NCBI GenBank assembly: GCA_014843695.1
Contig: CM026387.1
Location: forward strand, 75,218,243-75,282,242
DNA: 64,000 nucleotides
From: Archivesica marissinica
Taxonomy: Eukaryota > Mollusca > Bivalvia > Venerida > Vesicomyidae
Reading direction: 5' to 3'
The translations under genes were made by a program, and so were the position numbers. Every line of letters begins with the position of its first letter. The first letter of the stretch is position 1. Shown here one piece after another: positions 12,501 through 22,100 of this stretch. The notes under the pieces were generated by a model that worked only from the letters and a program-made list of their open reading frames with translations, had not been told where the DNA came from and did no database searches.

Positions 12501-15500
12501 TGCCATCTCCATGGCAACTGAACATCTAATAATAATACTTACAGCAGCGGTAGTTTTATCACATGTAGTACAATGACCGTGCCATCTCCATGGCAACTGA
12601 ACATCTAATAATACTACTTACAGCAGTGGTAGTTTTATCACATGTATTACAATGACCGTGCCGTCGCCATGGCAACTGAACATCTAATAATATTACTTAC
12701 AGCAGTGGTAGTTTTATCACATGTATTGCAATGACCGTGCCGTCTCCCTGGCAACTGAACATCTAATAATACTACTTACAGCAGTGGTAGTTTTATCACA
12801 TGTATTGCAATGACCGTGCAGTCTCCCCAGCAATAGAACATCATCCCAGTTACACGGCTCCTAAAATACAGAATTAGTCTGTTCCATCTATTCTGGTCCT
12901 TGGAATCAAGAATCTGTAGTTGTATTCCTGCGTACATGCAGTACCACTACCGAATCCGCAAACAAAATATGTAACAAAGTCATAAGGTCGAGTAATGCAA
13001 GGAAGAATGTTATAGCGAGAAAACACAATATGTGTGCTCCGTGATTCCTTGCAACACTCGACAAGCACACACGCCGAGCACTCACATTGAGCACACACGT
13101 TCAGCACACATGTTCAACACATATGTTCAACACCCACAATTAGCACCCATGTTCAACACACACATTCAGCACCCATGTTCAGCATCCATGTTCAACACCC
13201 ATATTCAACACACATGTTCAACACCCACATTCAACACACACATTCAGCACACACGTTCAACACACACATTCAGCACACATGTTCAACACCCACATGTAAC
13301 ACACATGTTCAGCACACACGTTCAGCACCCACATTCAACACACACGTTCAGCACACACATTCAACACCCACGTTCAGCACACACATTCAACACACACATT
13401 CAGCACACACGTTCAACACCCACATTTAACACACACATTCAGCACACACGTTCAACACCCACATTCAGCACACACCGATACACGGGACTAGAGACCTTGG
13501 CTTAAAATATATTTCAAAAAGACCGTCACTATTATCATGGTTGGACAGAGGATCAAACCCGTCATCTCTGCAGTCCGACATGTTAATCACTGGCTCGTTC
13601 TTATAGCAATTCTTTGTCTACCTGGCTGAAGTCTTTACATGTACCTTGCTTTTAATAAAAATGTCCACTTCATACAGGTTGAACATCAGAACCTTGGTTT
13701 CTCGAGATATAGTCCTTACCTTGTCTAACAGTATGGCTCCCTGCCCACAAACTGAACATCGAACCCTAAGTTTGGCCGGTTGTAGACCAGCACATTCCTT
13801 ACAGTATACAAAATACTGGTACCGCCTTATGCCTAAAATAGAAATGTTTTGATCTGGTCTACAAGTCTGTGACCCGCATAACATGGCTTAGCTTTCCAAA
13901 TAGGGAATAGTGGAAGTCGTGATAGCGCAGTGGAAGCACGTTCGCTTCATGTGCGAAAGGCCCGGTGTTCGAGCCCCGCTGGAGTCGTTACGATTATGCC
14001 CTTAGGCAAGGCATTTAAATTCTATATTGCCTCTTCTCGCTCCTTCATGGCAATGGATTCCACCAATGAGGTCTCAAGAGTGATTAATATAAGTTGAAAG
14101 AACTTGTTTCGCAATCGAGCTAAACTAAATTTGTATAAATAGAGATAAGCTTACAGTAGACAAGTTACAAAGTGTTACTGTACAAGTATCCTCTCTATAT
14201 CCTGTCTGAAAAACCTTCTCCCAGAAGTAAAGCATCTCATTAAGTATTTCCTCAAACTTGGGAGAATTGATGCAGCTCACAGAGAGTATTTCCCCAAACT
14301 TGGGAGAATTGATGCAGCTCAGAGAGTATTTCCCCAAACTTGGGAGAATTGATGCAGCTCAGAGAGAGTATTTCCCCAAACTTGGGAGAATTGATACAGC
14401 ACAGAGAGAGTATTTCCCCAAACTTGGGAGAATTGATGCAGCACAGAGAGAGTATTTCCCCAAACTTGGGAGAATTGATGCAGCTCAGAGAGAGTATTTC
14501 CCCAAACTTGGGAGAATTGATACAGCACAGAGAGAGTATTTCCAAACTTGGGAGAATTGATGCAGCACAGAGAGAGTATTTCCCAAACTTGGGAGAATTG
14601 ATGCAGCTCAGAGAGAGTATTTCCCCAAACTTGGGAGAATTGATGCAGCTCAGAGAGAGTATTTCCCCAAACTTGGGAGAATTGATGCAGCTCAGAGAGA
14701 GTATTTCCACAAACTTGGGAGAATTGATGCAGCTCAGAGAGAGTATTTCCCCAAACTTGGGAGAATTGATACAGCACAGAGAGTATTTCCCCAAACTTGG
14801 GAGAATTGATACAGCACAGAGAGAGTATTTCCACAAACTTGGGAGAATTGATGCAGCTCAGAGAGAGTATTTTCCCAAACTTGGGAGAATTGATGCAGCT
14901 CAGAGAGAGTATTTCCACAAAATAGTGAAGCAATTCAAATTGAACTAAATTTGGTTCTTGATTTTAGAAAGGTAAAACACCTACATGAAAACTTGATCGA
15001 TTATGTAATAAACTGAACAAGCTTGTAAATACATGTCTACGTCTCCGCGAGGGGTTCGACATTAAAGGAAGATAGATAGATAGATAGAAATACTGAACAT
15101 CAATATACCTGGTTTATCCAACTGTTGCACAGTCAGTAATGGCTTCGTCTGTGACGTCCGATCTGATGATTCTGTAATAGTACACCTAATTACATGCAGG
15201 ATACTGCTCTCACCCAAACATAAATCCTGAAAATAGAAGAGCTAGCAAGTTTCCAACTCCATGCATTCCATTAATCCTCTTCACGCCGGTTGGGATATAG
15301 GGCCTTCACCACTGCTCTCCACTTGGACCGGTCCGTTGCTGCTGCCTTGGCTTCCCCCCCAGGACATCCTGCTTCGGCGCAGCTCACTGTCCAGAGTCCT
15401 TCGCCATGTCGTAACTGGTCGACCTCTTTTCCGTGTGCCCTATGGATTCCAATCCAGTGCTTGGCGTGCTATGTTGGGCTGGTCTCGTCGTAGAGTGTGC

Positions 15501-18236
15501 CCTATCCACCGCCACTTCCTCTGTGTGATAGAGTCTGTGATGGGGTCCTGTCTTGTTCGCCGCCACAACTCCTGGTTGGTGATCTTTTCTGGCCATCTGA
15601 TGCGTAGGATCTGTCTGAGGCAGTTGTTGATGAATACCTGTAGTTTGTGGTCAAGGCCCTTGGTGCGTCTCCAGGTCTCAGCTCCGTACAAGAGGACTGT
15701 CTTAACATTCGTCTCAAACAGTCTGAGCTTTGTCTTGAGGTGGATGTTATTGTTGCTCCATACTGGCTTCAACGTCACAAAGGCATGTCGTGCTTTCCCA
15801 ATACAGGCTTGGATGTCTTCTTCTGTTCCCCCTGTTTTGCTGATGACGCTGCCGAGGTAGGTGAAGGAGTCAACATTATCGATTGGATGGCCATCTATCT
15901 GAATGGGTATGTTCCTTGCCGCGTTTACCCTGAGGCACTTGGTCTTCTTAATGTTGATCTCCAGCCCTGTAGTCTTCGTAACTGTGTGTAGGCGTTCTGA
16001 CTTCTGTTGCATGTGTTGGTGTGTGTGGGACAGGAGGCCTAGATCGTCCGCAAAGTCGAGGTCCTCCAACTTCTCTGTAAGTGTCCACTGTATTCCTCTT
16101 GGTCTGTCTACTGTCGTTCTCATTATCCAGTCCAGTACGACGGAGAAAATGAGAGGCGAGAGCATACAGCATGCATGCACATGATTGTCTCTTTAGTTGT
16201 TACTGGTAGCTTAGTTTATACAAATTTATTTGGTTGTTAAATTATACGACACATTTTTGGACAGCAAAAACATTACAAAGGACATAAGTTAACCTAAACT
16301 AAAACCATGCTAATACAAACTGGTATTGTTCATATTGACCCAAAATGTAACTATGTCAAATATTGACAACAATTTTCATTAATTATGCCTAATATAAAAT
16401 AACTTACAGGTTTTTACATTATAATGTTTATGGGAATTCTTGGGTTGTAAGCAGTTTCAGTACTGTCCCATACCTAGACCTCTGGTGACGTCTTGCTAGG
16501 GGGTATGTTCTCTACTTAAAGTTATCTTTAGATGATATAATGTCCTCAAGTGATATTTTCAACATTTGTGATAAAATTGTCTGGTTTAACAACTGATTTT
16601 CTCGAACAGCTTGACTGTTTGTATGAGATCACCATGCATTACTCTCATATGTAGTATGTTTTAGGGTGAGATCACCATGCATTACTCTCATATGTAGTAT
16701 GTTTCAGGGTAGCTACATGCATGGCTACCTGATCATGCTACGGGTATTGCTTGTCGTAACTTTTAGTCAGTATTTCTCTTATTAATTCCAGTTATTCAGC
16801 CTCTGATACAATGTTAACAATTTATCTTCATATTCCAAACACACATTTATCAGTGCAGTATCCAACATGTGATCAAATGAAAGTTGTCACCATAATAAAT
16901 TCTAACATTATTCTACTAAAGAAGAGGTGTTAATGTTTAATACTGAGAGTTATAATACATAAATATCAATGTGTAACCAAATTTGTTGTTCTGCTGTTTA
17001 ATCCTTACTATAGTGCTATGCCAAGCATGCATCATAAACACCAATGGGAGTCTTGTGAAAAGCTAGTCCATTGGAAAGAAACATAGCAGATATTGTTGAT
17101 AAGTAATTTCAAAATGACTGTACACAGCGGTATGTCAATAAAAATGTACACAGCGGTATGTCAATAAAGTAATCTATCTAAGGGTGCGTAAAAAGTTTGT
17201 TCAGTTGGTTATTAATTAAATACATAAACAACATATTTCACATCCAGAAGGTCCACCATTATTATTTATAACATTAGTGATCAAGCATGGAATTAATAAG
17301 TGTGCTGAGGCAAGTTGGAGAGATCTTGCTGCTGAGGCAAGTTGGAGAGATCTTGCTGCTGAGGCAAGTTGGAGAGATCTTGCTGCTGAGGCAAGTTGGA
17401 GAGGCAAGTTGGAGAGATCTTGCAGTTGGAGAGATCTTGCTGCTGAGGCAAGTTGGAGAGATTTTGCTGCTGAGGCAAGTTGGAGAGATCTTGCTGCTGA
17501 GGCAAGTTGGAGAGATCTTGCTGCTGAGGCAAGTTGGAGAGATCTTGCTTCCGAGGCGAGATCTTACTCCAGCTCAAACGTAGGCGGTGGCGCAGCTGTA
17601 TCAGCATAGAGGGGTCTTCAATATAAGACCTCTATATCCAACACACTCCACAAATTCTCTATCACATTCTAGTCTGGGAAATGACCAGGCCATTCAATTT
17701 TAGGAATAAACTCATTCAGCCCCTTGACCATCTTCTTTTGGTCCTGAAGCATCAGGTCATTTAACATGCAATTGACACAACCAGTTGATTTGAGTCTGTC
17801 TATGAATTATTCAATATCATGAATATGGTGCACTGTTTTTGGGACTTTCTGGATCCCAGATTAAAGAACTGTAAATTTACTCTAGATAGTAGATGAATGT
17901 ATTTATTGAGATAACACTAAATCTATATGTATCCATATACAGTTATTAAAGTTTACATTTTCAAATTGAAGTTGTTATATCTGTACATTGTTCTTGGAAA
18001 AAGCGTTCATTTAAGTTTATTTTGGGTCATTATCTAGGACATATGTAATTATGTTATACCTTCAAGGACGTCTCTCCAGATAGAAACTTTCCACAGAATA
18101 AAAAGTCAAATTTATCAATATCTATTCCGGTTTCCTTGGAGGTTATTGCTTTGACATCAGCTATCACTAATGCCCCTGAAATGTCAATCAACATACATCT
18201 ATTATTTGCTATCTGAACATTGATTGATGCTGACAT
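423..18236 (-). CDS. PRKN: Parkin, E3 ubiquitin ligase (RBR family), 3' part beyond window
   Basis: Eight minus-strand exons (18236-18060, 15226-15109, 13832-13720, 12860-12780, 10187-10078, 6488-6352, 3629-3568, 557-423) join with consistent phases to 933 nt, 311 codons, no stop. The product has a Ubl domain (about 1-75), a RING0 (about 109-190), a RING1 (about 195-250) and the start of the IBR; the rest of the IBR and RING2 should lie left of position 1, since vertebrate parkin is about 465 residues. By family knowledge it is the PINK1-activated RBR ligase that tags damaged mitochondria. Functional residues can be aligned: Ser67 with human Ser65 (PINK1 site); Lys119, Arg121 and Lys168 with the phospho-Ubl patch K161/R163/K211; Lys110 and His257 with the phospho-ubiquitin pocket K151/H302. 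Human Arg305 is Lys260 here. The gene lies head to head with ISCU. Identification is firm; splice junctions are read by eye without transcript support. Confidence 0.93.
691..3602 (-). repeat. 41-bp minisatellite made of parkin exon 7 3' end plus splice donor
   Basis: About 70 near-identical 41-bp units fill almost all of intron 7. Read on the minus strand each unit is the exon 7 end encoding ETHHFKLLGNEQ followed by GTATG, the same donor as the real exon. Variants (AATGAACAG, GACAATGAA, TGGTCAGG types) are interspersed, and a 25-unit block is duplicated (1025-bp offset). Because 41 is not a multiple of three, all frames are largely open and produce spurious ORFs. Confidence 0.95.
3568..3629 (-). 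CDS. PRKN: Parkin exon 7, end of RING1, phospho-ubiquitin pocket helix
   Basis: 62 nt; acceptor gttttcag, donor GTATGG. Encodes VGCEESLI then HETHHFKLLGNEQ, aligning with human [21 protein letters not shown]-type sequence. His257 matches human H302 of the phospho-ubiquitin pocket; human R305 is Lys260 here. The last 34 nt are the founder copy of the array at 691-3602. Confidence 0.92.
3841..5500 (+). repeat. 34-bp minisatellite in parkin intron 6
   Basis: About 48 copies of a 34-bp unit (CCCAGAATGCATGTGGTG then atggcaagatgtaact), with occasional 3-bp insertions. The non-triplet length leaves all three minus-strand frames open, giving a spurious 568-codon ORF. No clear copy of a parkin exon edge is recognisable in the unit. 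Confidence 0.95.
5501..6351. other. Parkin intron 6, non-repetitive part
   Basis: AT-rich sequence with no recognisable exon or mobile element. An acceptor-like ttacattttag at about 5540 (minus strand) opens a short frame that does not resemble parkin and is not needed, because exon 6 joins exon 7 in phase. Confidence 0.6.
6352..6488 (-). CDS. PRKN: Parkin exon 6, RING1
   Basis: Acceptor tgtttcag, donor GTAAAA; 137 nt. Encodes SPVIVYPCTDKHVICIECF and DPNIGYSLSCP, with RING1 zinc ligands in the C-x3-H-x2-C-x2-C and final Cys positions. Compare human RNA-independent landmarks HVICLDC and GYSLPC. Phase joins exon 5 (two bases) and exon 7 (one base). Confidence 0.95.
6640..7840. mobile_element. 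Parkin intron 5: degenerate dispersed DNA repeat
   Basis: From about 6950 to 7690 the sequence consists of diverged internal repeats built on phrases such as gaccttgaacctc, gtgaccatgac, ttgatgtggc, aacatttgtg and ctatagtcc. This style is familiar from non-autonomous DNA elements in molluscan genomes; the class is not settled here. A G13 run lies at 6905-6917. No coding capacity. Confidence 0.45.
7841..9748 (-). repeat. 42-bp minisatellite derived from parkin exon 5 3' end
   Basis: About 45 copies of a 42-bp unit. On the minus strand the unit starts CACTGTGTAGAATGTG and ends TTAGAAAG, matching the last 34-35 nt of exon 5 with roughly six mismatches. Where the real exon is followed by GTAAAT, most units read ATAAAG, so the donor GT is lost. 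Partial, more degenerate copies lie between the array and the exon (about 9750-9800 and 10010-10075). Confidence 0.85.
9829..10012 (-). mobile_element. tRNA-derived SINE (family C)
   Basis: Minus-oriented copy with a tRNA-like head (gcagtggttagcacgct, box-B-like gagttcgattc) and a body containing gggttttctccg, tgggaggaa and cacacgaatgacc. Related copies are at 61795-61975 (minus) and 55924-56390 (plus, interrupted). It lies in parkin intron 5 next to exon 5. Confidence 0.7.
10078..10187 (-). CDS. PRKN: Parkin exon 5, end of RING0 and start of RING1
   Basis: Acceptor tgttttcag, donor GTAAAT; 110 nt. Encodes QFFFKCCRHDGQEE (human EFFFKCGAHP region; Lys168 matches K211) and CVECVICTLE, which supplies the first RING1 C-x2-C pair. 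It ends with two bases of a codon completed by exon 6. A degenerate array of its 3' end lies downstream at 7841-9748. Confidence 0.92.
10276..10553 (-). mobile_element. tRNA-derived SINE (family B)
   Basis: Minus-oriented copy: tRNA-like head (tagtccagtggtagcactgg, ggttcgatccc box B), body with gggacgttaaaccgagg-like and gtgcacgtaaa segments, and tail ending in a cgataaataaacgtaaaac block. Same family as 50672-50955 and 54695-54975. Lies in parkin intron 4. Confidence 0.8.
10560..11110. other. Parkin intron 4, no feature recognised
   Basis: No exon, array or clear element seen. A 70-codon minus-strand ORF at 10600-10812 lacks similarity to parkin and is not supported. Confidence 0.5.
11113..11650. 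mobile_element. MITE-like element with two nested insertions
   Basis: The outer element has the segments acctgtattaagcagcc, ggtggctgcttaatagagg and catattgggaatctgg, also found at 27055-27178 and 39648-39829. It is interrupted first by a family A SINE (11219-11451) flanked by the 14-bp duplication AGAGGTCAAATGTA, and then by a 119-bp element (11471-11589) flanked by AAATGTATAATA. Confidence 0.7.
11219..11451 (+). mobile_element. tRNA-derived SINE (family A), full copy with target duplication
   Basis: tRNA-like head with A box in gatagcgcagtggatgcgc and B box ggagttcgagccc, body gcctcttctctctccc and tail ctcgagagtgattaatata, ending near ttataaacta. Perfect 14-bp direct repeats AGAGGTCAAATGTA flank it (11205-11218 and 11452-11465), the mark of LINE-driven target-primed insertion. 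Other copies: 13911-14142, 23345-23575, 28752-28957, 31345-31572, 49230-49380, 60425-60850, 63510-63752. Confidence 0.88.
11660..12117. other. Parkin intron 4, no feature recognised
   Basis: AT-rich intronic sequence between the nested MITE and the exon 4 array; nothing recognised. Confidence 0.5.
12118..12835 (-). repeat. Minisatellite made of parkin exon 4 3' end plus its splice donor
   Basis: About nine units of roughly 79 bp (some lack a block of about 10 bp). On the minus strand each unit repeats the end of exon 4, from the sequence encoding HGHCNTCDKTTTA, followed by an intact GTAAGT donor and about 25 bp of intron. Copies are nearly identical to each other and to the real exon edge. 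The array continues directly from the true exon 4 into intron 4. Confidence 0.92.
12780..12860 (-). CDS. PRKN: Parkin exon 4, RING0 middle
   Basis: 81 nt, 27 codons, phase 0 at both ends. Acceptor attttag, donor GTAAGT. Contains CNWDDVLLLGRLHGHCNTC, aligning with the human CWDDVL segment and the C196/C201 zinc-ligand region. The last roughly 50 nt and the donor are repeated about nine times just downstream (12118-12779). Confidence 0.92.
13075..13475 (+). repeat. Short-period tandem repeat (acaC/gttcaac/attcagcac) in parkin intron 3
   Basis: Roughly 40 copies of a 10-bp motif alternating forms such as CACACATTCA and CACCCATGTT, often in 20-bp pairs. Gives spurious His/Thr-rich ORFs. Lies between exons 3 and 4. 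Confidence 0.85.
13720..13832 (-). CDS. PRKN: Parkin exon 3, first half of RING0
   Basis: Acceptor ctattttag, donor GTAAGG; residues 99-136. Shows the zinc-binding cysteine pairs in YCKEC and in LQPAKLRVRCSVC, the latter containing Lys119 and Arg121, equivalent to human K161/R163. The first pair is C-x2-C where human parkin has C-x3-C. Confidence 0.93.
13911..14142 (+). mobile_element. tRNA-derived SINE (family A)
   Basis: Head agtcgtgatagcgcagtgg, B box cggtgttcgagcccc, body gcctcttctcgctcc, tail gagagtgattaatataag and caatcgagctaaa. Parkin intron 2. Confidence 0.85.
14245..14932 (+). repeat. 42-bp minisatellite in parkin intron 2
   Basis: About 17 copies of a 40-42 bp unit (ccccaaacttgggagaat then tgatgcagctcagagagagtattt). 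CCCAAACTTGGG is a 12-bp near-palindrome, so each unit can form a small hairpin. Because 42 is divisible by three, ORFs run through it in several frames. No exon edge is recognised. Confidence 0.93.
15109..15226 (-). CDS. PRKN: Parkin exon 2, end of Ubl and linker
   Basis: Acceptor attttcag before 15226, donor GTATAT after 15109, 118 nt. Encodes residues 60-98 plus one base. GESSILHVIR aligns with the human segment containing Ser65, placing the PINK1 target serine at Ser67. The rest is a Ser/Thr-rich linker before RING0. The phase (one base left over) matches exon 3 exactly. Confidence 0.9.
15255..16185 (-). pseudogene. Non-LTR retrotransposon reverse transcriptase, C-terminal fragment
   Basis: Minus-strand frame of about 246 codons (16180-15440) with the reverse-transcriptase catalytic box in DFADDLGLLSH, then the downstream region (SFTYLGSVISKTGG, LYGAETWRRTKG, RKWRWIGHTLRR) typical of RTE/CR1-like LINE polymerases found throughout animal genomes. 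A TAG replaces what is probably CAG right after LDWNP; the frame then continues GTRKRGRPVTTWRRT before ending. The 5' end is missing, so this is a truncated, dead copy. It sits in parkin intron 1, same strand as parkin. Confidence 0.88.
16186..17285. other. Parkin intron 1, unique sequence with two small duplications
   Basis: Mostly unique AT-rich DNA. A 43-bp tandem duplication (gagatcaccatgcattac...) lies at about 16625-16710 and a 24-bp duplication (tacacagcggtatgtcaa) at about 17120-17168. No exon recognised. Confidence 0.6.
17286..17565 (+). repeat. 27-bp minisatellite in parkin intron 1
   Basis: About ten copies of a 27-bp unit (ggcaagttggagagatct then tgctgctga), two units partly deleted. 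Triplet period gives ORFs in three frames on both strands. Confidence 0.93.
17605..17835 (-). pseudogene. Tc1/mariner transposase relic
   Basis: On the minus strand the translation reads IEWPGHFPD, stop, NVIENLWSV, which is the conserved WPxxSPDLNPIENLW block around the catalytic Asp of Tc1-type transposases, with one nonsense change. Flanking codons are too decayed to give ends or terminal repeats. Lies in parkin intron 1. Confidence 0.6.
18060..18236 (-). CDS. PRKN: Parkin exon 1, ubiquitin-like domain
   Basis: Residues 1-59, including DIDKFDFLFCGK, aligning with the beta-grasp core of the parkin Ubl. The ATG at 18236 has an in-frame TAG two codons upstream, so this is the first Met unless an earlier short exon joins at the AG at about 18244 (gattcag). 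Vertebrate parkin has a tiny first coding exon, so that alternative is possible. Donor GTATAA follows AAG at 18060. Confidence 0.85.
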
Positions 18237-19076
18237 TCTCTATCTGAATCAAAATGGAGAAAACCGCGGGAAAACATTGGGATCTGCTATTGCTTCACTC
18301 AACATAAGTACAACAATAACATAATGTTAATCATTTTATCTGTGATAAAAGGGATATCTGTAGCAAAAACATATTATTGATAATGATTCATCAAACATAT
18401 TTAACAGACTTGTTTTTATTCACATTTGTAATAAATGCGTATAACTTTGAAACAACAACTTCTCCTAAAACCTTTTCTGAAATTAATACGCGCAACTTTA
18501 CTGTTTTCAAAAAGATTGATTACCGATAGATATATGCATTAAATGATACCATTAATTATGTGACACTAAGTGGTAAGGTCATAGATCATAAGATGTCCCC
18601 GCATACGGCCGGGAAAAGAGCACCTATGCTGAAAATTACCTTATCCGGCGATTTACTCAAATAATGTAAACATGCGATGCCCTCGTACCAGAAAGGGTCA
18701 GATTCCTACAGCAGATTTATCCAATCACACATGATCTAAATATAGACACTAGAAACCCTGTGACACTTGTTAAGCTAATCCTAGACTTGACGTGGTTAGT
18801 GAACAACCCTGATGATATAGCGAACATTGAACTCTAGAGCCGTGTACTGATACATATTACATAACCTGCACCACAAACGCATTAGACTCCAAGTGAGGTT
18901 GAAAGGCAACAGGGCTTCGGAGATTGTGGCTGAGCAACTTTTCCAGCTATTTTCAGTGCAACCACTGGTGACTTGTAAATAATAAGAACTAACCGAACTA
19001 CAACAATAATTAAATTACGTCCATCTGGACGGTGCGTCGAAAAATAAAACGACGGATCCTTACAACAACAACAACA
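18237..19076. promoter_or_regulatory. Shared 5' region of parkin and ISCU
   Basis: 840 bp separate the start codons of two divergently oriented genes. No array or SINE lies here, in contrast to the rest of the window. A bidirectional promoter is a reasonable inference; no TATA box or defined element could be assigned. Untranslated exons of either gene might lie inside. Confidence 0.4.
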
Positions 19077-19160
19077 ATGGCAGCCTTTCGTCACCTCCAA
19101 AAAACGATCTCTCAATTTGAGAGGAATATTGGTTCACCTGTGGCACTATACCATAAAAAT
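19077..19160 (+). CDS. ISCU: ISCU exon 1, mitochondrial presequence
   Basis: 28 codons from the first ATG, rich in Arg, Lys, Ser and Gln with no acid until residue 15, ending VALYHKN, which aligns with the start of mature human ISCU (ARLYHKK). Donor GTATGT. Confidence 0.93.
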
Positions 19161-22100
19161 GTATGTATGTATTGTATGTAATCAGTTCGTTCATTATGTA
19201 TATCATAATTTTAACTGACATGAAGTAAAATCGTATGTAAACGGGGTTTTAGCGACCACATAAAATGGCCGTTTTATGACGCCTTGACCTATTTCATAAG
19301 TTCTCGAGGTACTAAGACTGTAATCAGCACTAGCCCATTCATTAAAGCTTACATTCCAAGAAATACTGTGTCCTCAATTGGCTTAAAGTTTTAAGATATG
19401 ATCCCAGTAATTTGTTTTAGAAAACATCTATTATTTGTCATTGGACATGCTTCGCTAGACATCCAATGAGCCATGTTTGTTTACACTATTCATGGTAGAT
19501 ACCATATTCTCGATGTGTTGCTATAATAGGCCCTGGATGGTGTTACTAATATGAATATGACAACGCTTCAAAGCGAGCTCGATCATAGATCCATAGCATA
19601 GTTAAATCCAAATGATTGAATCCACAGACTGGGCTAATAGAAGTATGTTTTGTAATTTATAAACATCATTGAAATGTATGTAAAAAGTCTTTTTAGGTAA
19701 TTGATCTGAAACGCAGCAGGTTGTAGTGATTTTGGTAATTGTCATAGACCCTATTGGTTGCAATTGTTTAGGTAACTGCCATAGACCCTACATGTTGCAA
19801 TTGTTCAGGTAACTGCCATAGACCCTACATGTTGCAATTGTTTAGGTAACTGCCATATACCCTACATGTTGCAATTGTTTAGGTAATTGTTATAGACCCT
19901 ACATGTTGCAGTTGTGTAGGTAATTGTTATAGACCCTACATGTTGCAGTTGTGTAGGTAATTGTTATAGACCCTACATGTTGCAGTTGTGTAGGTAATTG
20001 TTATAGACCCTACATGTTGCAGTTGTGTAGGTAATTGTTATAGACCCTACTGGTTGCAGTTGTGTAGGTAATTGTTATAGACCCTACATGTTGCAATTGT
20101 TTAGGTAATTGTTATATACCCTACATGTTGCAATTGTTTAGGTAATTGTTATATACCCTACCGGTTGCAATTGTTTAGGTAATTGTTATAGTATAGACCC
20201 TACATGTTGCAGTTGTGTAGGTAATTGTTATAGACCCTACATGTTGCAGTTGTGTAGGTAATTGTTATATACCCTACATGTTGCAATTGTTTAGGTAATT
20301 GTTATATACCCTACATGTTGCAATTGTTTAGGTAATTGTTATATACCCTACCGGTTGCAATTGTTTAGGTAATTGTTAATAGACCCTACTGGTTGCAGTT
20401 GTGTAGGTAATTGTCATAGACCCTACTGCAGTTGTGTAGGTAATTGTCATAGACCCTACTGGTTGCAGTTGTGTAGGTAATTGTTATATACCCTACCGGT
20501 TGCAGTTATGTAGGTAATTGTCATAGACCCTACTGGTTGCAGTTGTGTAGGTAATTGTCATAGACCCTACATGTTGCAGTTGTGTAGGTAATTGTCATAG
20601 ACCCTACTGGTTGCAGTTGTTTAGGTAATTGTTATATACCCTACTGGTTGCAATTGTTTAGGTAATTGTCATAGACCCTACTGGTTGCAGTTGTTTAGGT
20701 AATTGTCATAGACCCTACATGTTGCAGTTGTGTAGGTAATTGTCATAGACCCTACTGGTTGCAGTTGTTTAGGTAATTGTTATATACCCTACTGGTTGCA
20801 GTTGTGTAGGTAATTGTTATATACCCTACTGGTTGCAATTGTTTAGGTAATTGTCATAGACCCTACCGGTTGCAGTTGTGTAGGTAATTGTCATAGACCC
20901 TACTGGTTGCAGTTGTGTAGGTAATTGTCATAGACCCTACTGCAGTTGTGTAGGTAATTGTCATAGACCCTACTGGTTGCAGTTGTGTAGGTAATTGTCA
21001 TAGACCCTACTGGTTGCAGTTGTGTAGGTAATTGTCATAGACCCTACTGCAGTTGTGTAGGTAATTGTCATAGACCCTACTGGTTGCAGTTGTTTAGGTA
21101 ATTGTAGGTAATATATACTACTGGTACATACTTATTTTCAGGTGATTGATCATTATGAAAACCCTCGCAATGTCGGGTCGTTGGACAAGAATGATAAGAA
21201 CGTTGGTACTGGATTGGTTGGGGCACCTGCTTGTGGGGATGTTATGAAACTACAGGTTGGTAGCATATTATATGTGTACCAAGCTAAAATATTTATCATT
21301 CTAATACATATTCTTATAATATTAATATTCTCTATGTGTTAATAGAATTGTTTGCCGGAATGTACTAAAGCTTGTGTATGTTTCTCAGACATTTTCATAT
21401 ACACCAGGCACACTGGCCAGTATAGCCAACCGGCCATATCAGAACGAACCAGTGACGAGATTCGAACCTTCGACCTCCCGCTCCGTAAGCGGACGCCTTA
21501 ACCACTATGCCACGGAGACGTTCATACATTCATGTTAAATGTTGACTCAAACAACCAATTATTTGCAATATAAGTGAATTACTTTGATTTGATAACTTCG
21601 GTTGTTTATTTCGTGCGTACCAGTGAAGGTGGATTGGATAACTTCGGTTGTTTATTTCGTGCGTACCAGTGAAGGTGGATTGGATAACTTCGGTTGTTTA
21701 TTTCGTGCGTACCAGTGAAGGTGGATTGGATAACTTCGGTTGTTTATTTCATGCATACAGGTGAAGGTGGATTGGATAACTTCGGTTGTTTATTTCATGC
21801 ATACAGGTGAAGGTGGATTGGATAACTTCGGTTGTTTATTTCATGCATACAGGTGAAGGTGGATTGGATAACTTCGGTTGTTTATTTCATGCATACAGGT
21901 GAAGGTGGATTGGATAACTTCGGTTGTTTATTTCATGCATACAGGTGAAGGTGGATTGGATAACTTCGGTTGTTTATTTCATGCATACAGGTGAAGGTGG
22001 ATTTGATAACTTTGGTTGTTTATTTCATGCGTACAGGTGAAGGTGGATTGGATAACTTCGGTTGTTTATTTCATGCATACAGGTGAAGGTGGATTGGATA

